Shown piece by piece: positions 60,643-64,000 of a stretch of DNA of 64,000 nucleotides (the first letter of the stretch is position 1; each line of letters starts with the position of its first letter). The translations under genes were made by a program, and so were the position numbers. The notes beneath the pieces are model-generated. The model searched no databases. It was not told the origin of the DNA and worked only from the letters and a program-made list of their open reading frames with translations. The DNA comes from RGIG3013 sp045538935 (GTDB taxonomy: Bacteria; Bacillota; Clostridia; Oscillospirales; Acutalibacteraceae): the NCBI GenBank assembly GCA_045538935.1, contig JAZQEI010000023.1:56057-120056 (forward strand), read 5' to 3'.

Positions 60643-61848
60643 ATGCCGACACCGGAAAAACACGCTCTGCTGTCTGCATCCTCTGCCTCACGCTGGCTGC
60701 ATTGCACAGCCGCCCCTCGATTTGAGGAGCAATTCCCGGAAAAAACCTCGGAATACGCAGAGGAGGGCCGACTTGCCCACGCTATTTGTGAGCTCAAGGT
60801 AATTAAGAAATTTACCACACAGCTTACACCCCGTATGTATAGCACACGCATTAACAAGCTCAAAAAGGATCCGCTGTACACCGATGAAATGGATAAAACA
60901 TCGGATCTGTATGTTGAGCACCTTACCGAAAAGGCTATGACCTATGACAGCACGCCCAGCGTTGCCGTTGAGGTGCAGGTTGATTTTGCCGAATATGTAC
61001 CGGAGGGCTTTGGTACCTGCGATTGCATTATGATCGGCGGCGATACCCTCAACATTACCGACTATAAGCACGGCAAAGGCGTGCCTGTATCGGCAGAGGG
61101 CAACGCACAAATGAGGCTTTATGCCCTCGGCGCTTTGAAACGCTACGCACCTATTTACGGCAACACCATTAAAAAAGTGTGTATGACCATTGACCAGCCC
61201 CGCATCCAGGATGAGCCCAGCACCGAAACCATCACCGTTGAGGAGCTGCGTGCTTGGGGTGAAAGCATCAAGCCTGCTGCCGCCAAGGCATATATGGGGC
61301 TCGGTGAATTTTGCCCCGGTGAGCATTGCCGTTTTTGCAGAGGCAAGGCACAATGCAAAGCCCGTGCTGCCATTAACACAGCCCTTGAGGAGTTTAAGGA
61401 CTGCGTACCGCAGAACGGTGAAAAGCCGCCCCTCTTTGGCCAGGGAGTGCTTACGGATGAGGAGATCGGTGATCTGCTTGTAAGGGGTAAGGAGCTTGTG
61501 GCCTGGTATAAGGATCTTGAGGAGTACGCACTTAACGCCCTGCTTAACGGCGGTACCATCCCCGGATGGAAAGCGGTAGCAGGCAGGAGCAACCGTACAT
61601 TTACGGACACGGATGCAGCCGTTGCGGCTGTTATCGCTGCCGGGTACGATGAGGCCCTTGTTTATGAGCGTAAGCCCAAAACCCTTACCGAGCTTGAGAA
61701 ACTTATGGGCAAGGCTGAATTTGCAGCCAAATTGGGTGCCTATGTGGTTAAGCCTTTGGGCAAGCCCACCCTTGCACCTATGACCGACAAACGAGAGCCT
61801 TACAGCCCTGCCGCCGCCGATTTTGCGGAGGTGGCAAACAATGGCTGA
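60643..61848 (+). CDS. DUF2800-family RecB/Cas4-like nuclease
   Basis: This 401-aa protein belongs to the DUF2800 family of phage PD-(D/E)XK nucleases. Its N-terminus (HALLSASSASRWLHCTAAPR) is typical; the catalytic core shows VEVQVDFAEY, then GTCDCIMIGGD and LNITDYKHGKG, where Asp and DYK form the metal site. A C-terminal cluster CPGEHCRFCRGKAQCKAR has Cys ligands like those of AddB/Cas4 iron-sulfur proteins. It likely works in phage recombination or replication with the DUF2815 protein. The ATG at 60643 is the start. Confidence 0.88.
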   Translation: MPTPEKHALLSASSASRWLHCTAAPRFEEQFPEKTSEYAEEGRLAHAICELKVIKKFTTQLTPRMYSTRINKLKKDPLYTDEMDKTSDLYVEHLTEKAMTYDSTPSVAVEVQVDFAEYVPEGFGTCDCIMIGGDTLNITDYKHGKGVPVSAEGNAQMRLYALGALKRYAPIYGNTIKKVCMTIDQPRIQDEPSTETITVEELRAWGESIKPAAAKAYMGLGEFCPGEHCRFCRGKAQCKARAAINTALEEFKDCVPQNGEKPPLFGQGVLTDEEIGDLLVRGKELVAWYKDLEEYALNALLNGGTIPGWKAVAGRSNRTFTDTDAAVAAVIAAGYDEALVYERKPKTLTELEKLMGKAEFAAKLGAYVVKPLGKPTLAPMTDKREPYSPAAADFAEVANNG

Positions 61849-62173
61849 AACCGTTTACTTGCTTGATGGCACTATGGAGGTAGTGCTCACGGAAAAGGAT
61901 GTTTTTATTGAGCGCCTTATCCGTGAAAAGCTCGGTGATGATGCCGCCCGCTTTGTTACCGAATATATAAAGGAACTTGTGGAGGAGGCAAAATACTCCG
62001 AGGAGGCACAGCAAGAGGCTGAAAGCATATCGGATGGCTACCTCACCCTTTGCAACGATGCCCTTGACACTTTCCGGCAGTTAAAGGCATTGGTGCGAGA
62101 GCCCCGCCTCGATAAGGGCAGGCTCCAAACGGTTATTGATGCCGGATATAACAACCTTTATAAAAACCTATAA
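61841..62173 (+). CDS. Small phage early protein, 110 aa, unknown
   Basis: The ATG at 61841 overlaps the end of the DUF2800 gene by eight bases and uses GGAGGTGG as site. The product is helical and acidic (MAETVYLLDGTMEVVLTEKD, later YIKELVEEAKYSEEAQQEAE). No family is recognised. Position between two replication genes suggests an accessory role. Confidence 0.65.
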   Translation: MAETVYLLDGTMEVVLTEKDVFIERLIREKLGDDAARFVTEYIKELVEEAKYSEEAQQEAESISDGYLTLCNDALDTFRQLKALVREPRLDKGRLQTVIDAGYNNLYKNL

Positions 62174-62193
62174 AACCAAGGAGGCATAAAATT

Positions 62194-62509
62194 ATGCGTT
62201 TCAATGAGAACATCCCCCCCCCGTATGAGTGAGGCCCGCAAAAAGGCAGAGGCAGAAAACGCCGCCTGTGATTTTCTGCTTGACCTTATGCTTGAGAGCA
62301 ATATGCCGGAGGAGCGTAAGGTTGGCCTGCACATTATGAAAGCAGCAAGAAACCTGCACGAGGCTATCAGCAATATTGTTGGTGAGTATGCGGATCCCAC
62401 CAAAGAGGTGCCGTATGAAACCGCCAAGCAGGTTGCTGAATACCTCGGCCTGGTACACACAGGCATTATGCAATTTATGGAAACCCAAAACAACCAATGT
62501 ACTGAATGA
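62194..62509 (+). pseudogene. Small phage gene, frame broken at a run of nine C
   Basis: The ATG at 62194 has GGAGG at a normal distance, but its frame ends at TGA 62230-62232 after passing through nine C (62214-62222). If the run had eight C, the frame would join MSEARKKAEAENAACDFLLD and continue to 62509 as a protein of about 104 aa. Initiation at 62204 or 62225 in the long frame lacks a proper ribosome site. This is either a sequencing error in a homopolymer, a real frameshift, or slippage-based control. Confidence 0.65.
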
Positions 62510-62534
62510 AATTTATATCAAAGGAGATCAAGTT

Positions 62535-63260
62535 ATGTATCAAAACATTGCAACCAAAGTATTAACCGGTGAGGTACGCCTTTCCTATGTCAACCTCATC
62601 ACACCCAGAGCCGCACAGCAGGGCGGTGAGCCTAAATACAGCGTAACGCTGCTTATTCCCAAGAGCGATAACGCCACCAAGATGGATATTGACAACTCCA
62701 TCCGTGCGGCGTATGAGGAGGGCGTAAGCAAAAAGTGGGGCGGCGCACATCCCCAGCCCAAGGTTATTGTGCACGATGGCGATGGTTTACGCCCCTCCGG
62801 CTTGCCTTTCGGTGAGGAGTGCAAAGGCTGCTGGGTAATTACCGCATCCACCAAAAACAAGCCCCAGGTGGTTGGCATTGATAATGTCAACTGTGAGCTT
62901 GCCCCCAACGATATTTACAGCGGTATGTATGCCCGTGTAACTCTCAACTTTTTTGCCTACGATACGGCAGGCAGCAAGGGCGTTGGCTGTGGCCTCGGTA
63001 ATGTTATGAAAACCAGGGATGGTGAGCCCCTTTCCGGTGGTGCATCCGCTGCCAGCGATTTTGCAGACTTTAACACGATGCCTGCGGCGGCTCCCGCCTA
63101 TGGTGCACAGCCCAATTATGCGGCACCCGCTGCACCTGCTTACCAGGCACCTGTTGCTCCCGCTTATCCCCAGGCGGCGGCACCCCAGCAGTACGCACAG
63201 CCCGCAGCTCCCCAGCAGGGCGGCGTAAGGATCAACCCCATTACCGGACAGCCGATGTAA
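62535..63260 (+). CDS. DUF2815-family phage single-strand-binding-like protein
   Basis: The 241-aa protein matches DUF2815, thought to be the phage SSB analogue: MYQNIATKVLTGEVRLSYVN, then PKYSVTLLIPKSDNATKMDI and GMYARVTLNFFAYDTAGSKG. It ends in a Pro/Ala/Gln-rich tail (about residues 190-240) as in many SSB-like proteins, where the tip contacts partners. AAGGAG precedes the ATG. Between the DUF2800 nuclease and the polymerase, it belongs to the replication/recombination module. Confidence 0.88.
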   Translation: MYQNIATKVLTGEVRLSYVNLITPRAAQQGGEPKYSVTLLIPKSDNATKMDIDNSIRAAYEEGVSKKWGGAHPQPKVIVHDGDGLRPSGLPFGEECKGCWVITASTKNKPQVVGIDNVNCELAPNDIYSGMYARVTLNFFAYDTAGSKGVGCGLGNVMKTRDGEPLSGGASAASDFADFNTMPAAAPAYGAQPNYAAPAAPAYQAPVAPAYPQAAAPQQYAQPAAPQQGGVRINPITGQPM

Positions 63261-63284
63261 AAAAAACCAAGGAGGCATTGAGCT

Positions 63285-63650
63285 ATGAAAACAAGATTTG
63301 ATAACACCAAGCATTGGATCACTTCACAGGGTGAACTTATCCCCATTGCGGATATGGAAACATCCCACCTGCTGAACACCGTAAAAATGCTTATCCAGAA
63401 ACCTACCCGCACGCAGGCAATGCTCGTAATTGATATTGAGCGTGCAGAGTGCCCCCTCGTTTGGTGCCCCGATTACACCGACAACAGGGCAAAATCTATT
63501 TACAACGCAACCAGCTTAACAGCGGATGAGCTCGTTGAGTATGTAAAGGGCACACCGTTATTTAACGCTATGCTTGCAGAGCTTGAGCACAGGGGTGTAA
63601 ATACTAAAAACACCATTGAGCTGTTTGAAAGCACCGATGCGCTGAAATGA
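63285..63650 (+). CDS. Phage early protein, 121 aa, unknown
   Basis: This protein (MKTRFDNTKHWITSQGELIP, then IADMETSHLLNTVKMLIQKP and LTADELVEYVKGTPLFNAML) has a good AAGGAGG site and looks like a real gene by its codon use. I do not recognise a family. The opening ITSQGELIPIADMETSHLLN recalls small proteins next to DUF2815 in related phages, by recollection only. Confidence 0.65.
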   Translation: MKTRFDNTKHWITSQGELIPIADMETSHLLNTVKMLIQKPTRTQAMLVIDIERAECPLVWCPDYTDNRAKSIYNATSLTADELVEYVKGTPLFNAMLAELEHRGVNTKNTIELFESTDALK

Positions 63651-63670
63651 AAACAAGGAGGTAAAGAGAT

Positions 63671-64000
63671 ATGCACCACTTGAGCATTGACCTTGAAACA
63701 TACTCAAGCGTGCCGATTGGAAAAGCCGGCGCCCAAAAGTACATTGCAAGCCCCGACTTTGAGATCCTGCTCTTTGCCTATTCCTTGGATGGCTCACCGG
63801 TTGTGTGCGTGGACTTTGCCCAGGGTGAAATGCTGCCGCAGGAAATTGCAAACGCATTAACCTCCCCGGACTACATAAAGCACGCATACAATGCTCCTTT
63901 TGAGTGGGGCTGCCTTTCCAAATATGTGGGCAGGCAGCTCCCACCGGAGCAATGGCGTTGCACAATGTTCCACGGCCTTTACGCTGGCTATACGGCGGGC
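63671..64000 (+). CDS. Phage DNA polymerase, family A type (3' end outside window)
   Basis: The ATG at 63671 follows AAGGAGG. The visible 110 codons form the DnaQ-like 3'-5' exonuclease start of a phage DNA polymerase I-like protein: Exo I DxE in SIDLETYSSVPIG, and an Exo II-like HAYNAPFEWGCLSKY. The polymerase part must lie beyond the right edge. Together with the SSB-like and DUF2800 proteins it completes a phage replication set. Confidence 0.8.
   Translation, partial: MHHLSIDLETYSSVPIGKAGAQKYIASPDFEILLFAYSLDGSPVVCVDFAQGEMLPQEIANALTSPDYIKHAYNAPFEWGCLSKYVGRQLPPEQWRCTMFHGLYAGYTAG

Overview
The window is a piece of a low-GC Gram-positive chromosome, most likely from a gut-type member of the class Clostridia. 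This rests on gene content and style (strong GGAGG ribosome sites, single-chain glycyl-tRNA synthetase, type III glutamine synthetase, a DUF1934-argS pair, a VanR/VanS-like two-component pair, many transporters and glycoside hydrolases); the species cannot be named from the sequence alone.

Region 1 (1-37.7 kb) is ordinary chromosome with short operons: a D-Ala-D-Ala carboxypeptidase (cut by the left edge) and a two-component system; a glycosyltransferase and a PAP2 phosphatase; a folate operon folE-folP-folB-folK; glyQS, pyk and glutamine synthetase; a lacZ/AraC-regulator divergent pair; a small alarmone-hydrolase-like HD gene; a tRNA cluster (Ser-GCT, Ser-TGA, Lys-TTT) embedded in odd tRNA-fragment repeats; uvrC; murI-DUF1934-argS; azlCD; FeoA-like; an EamA exporter; nnr; a lipoprotein; a GH31 glucosidase; lysC-lysA; a FAD/Rieske oxidoreductase; an NSS transporter; and a PHP phosphoesterase.

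Region 2 (about 37.7-56.4 kb) is an integrated mobilizable element. Its left edge carries a large serine recombinase; it has MobC, a relaxase, a ParB-like protein, a ParM/ParR-like segregation pair, a Cys-rich VLP-type protein, an HTH regulator, a tyrosine recombinase, TnpV and DUF6809. No VirB4, VirD4 or other mating-pore gene is visible, so it looks mobilizable rather than self-conjugative. Cargo includes a zinc-ribbon/SPFH-GYF/zinc-ribbon operon resembling a mobile YdjGHI-like membrane-stress module, three unrecognised proteins and an HNH plus PD-(D/E)XK nuclease. Four element genes (both recombinases, tnpV and DUF6809) share a conserved promoter, CCGTACAWTCGACT followed by 16-17 bases and a -10 box, which points to an element-wide regulon. 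Downstream of the tyrosine recombinase lie two exact 19-bp inverted copies of a palindrome, which could bound an invertible segment.

Region 3 (about 56.4 kb to the right edge) is visibly GC-richer and is the left arm of a prophage or prophage-like element: a second large serine recombinase, a small unknown, an XRE repressor, a lysogeny-switch region with opposed consensus promoters, an excisionase-like HTH gene (59 aa), a lytic transglycosylase, small early genes, a DUF2800 RecB-like nuclease, a DUF2815 single-strand-binding-like protein, and the start of a phage family-A DNA polymerase cut by the right edge.
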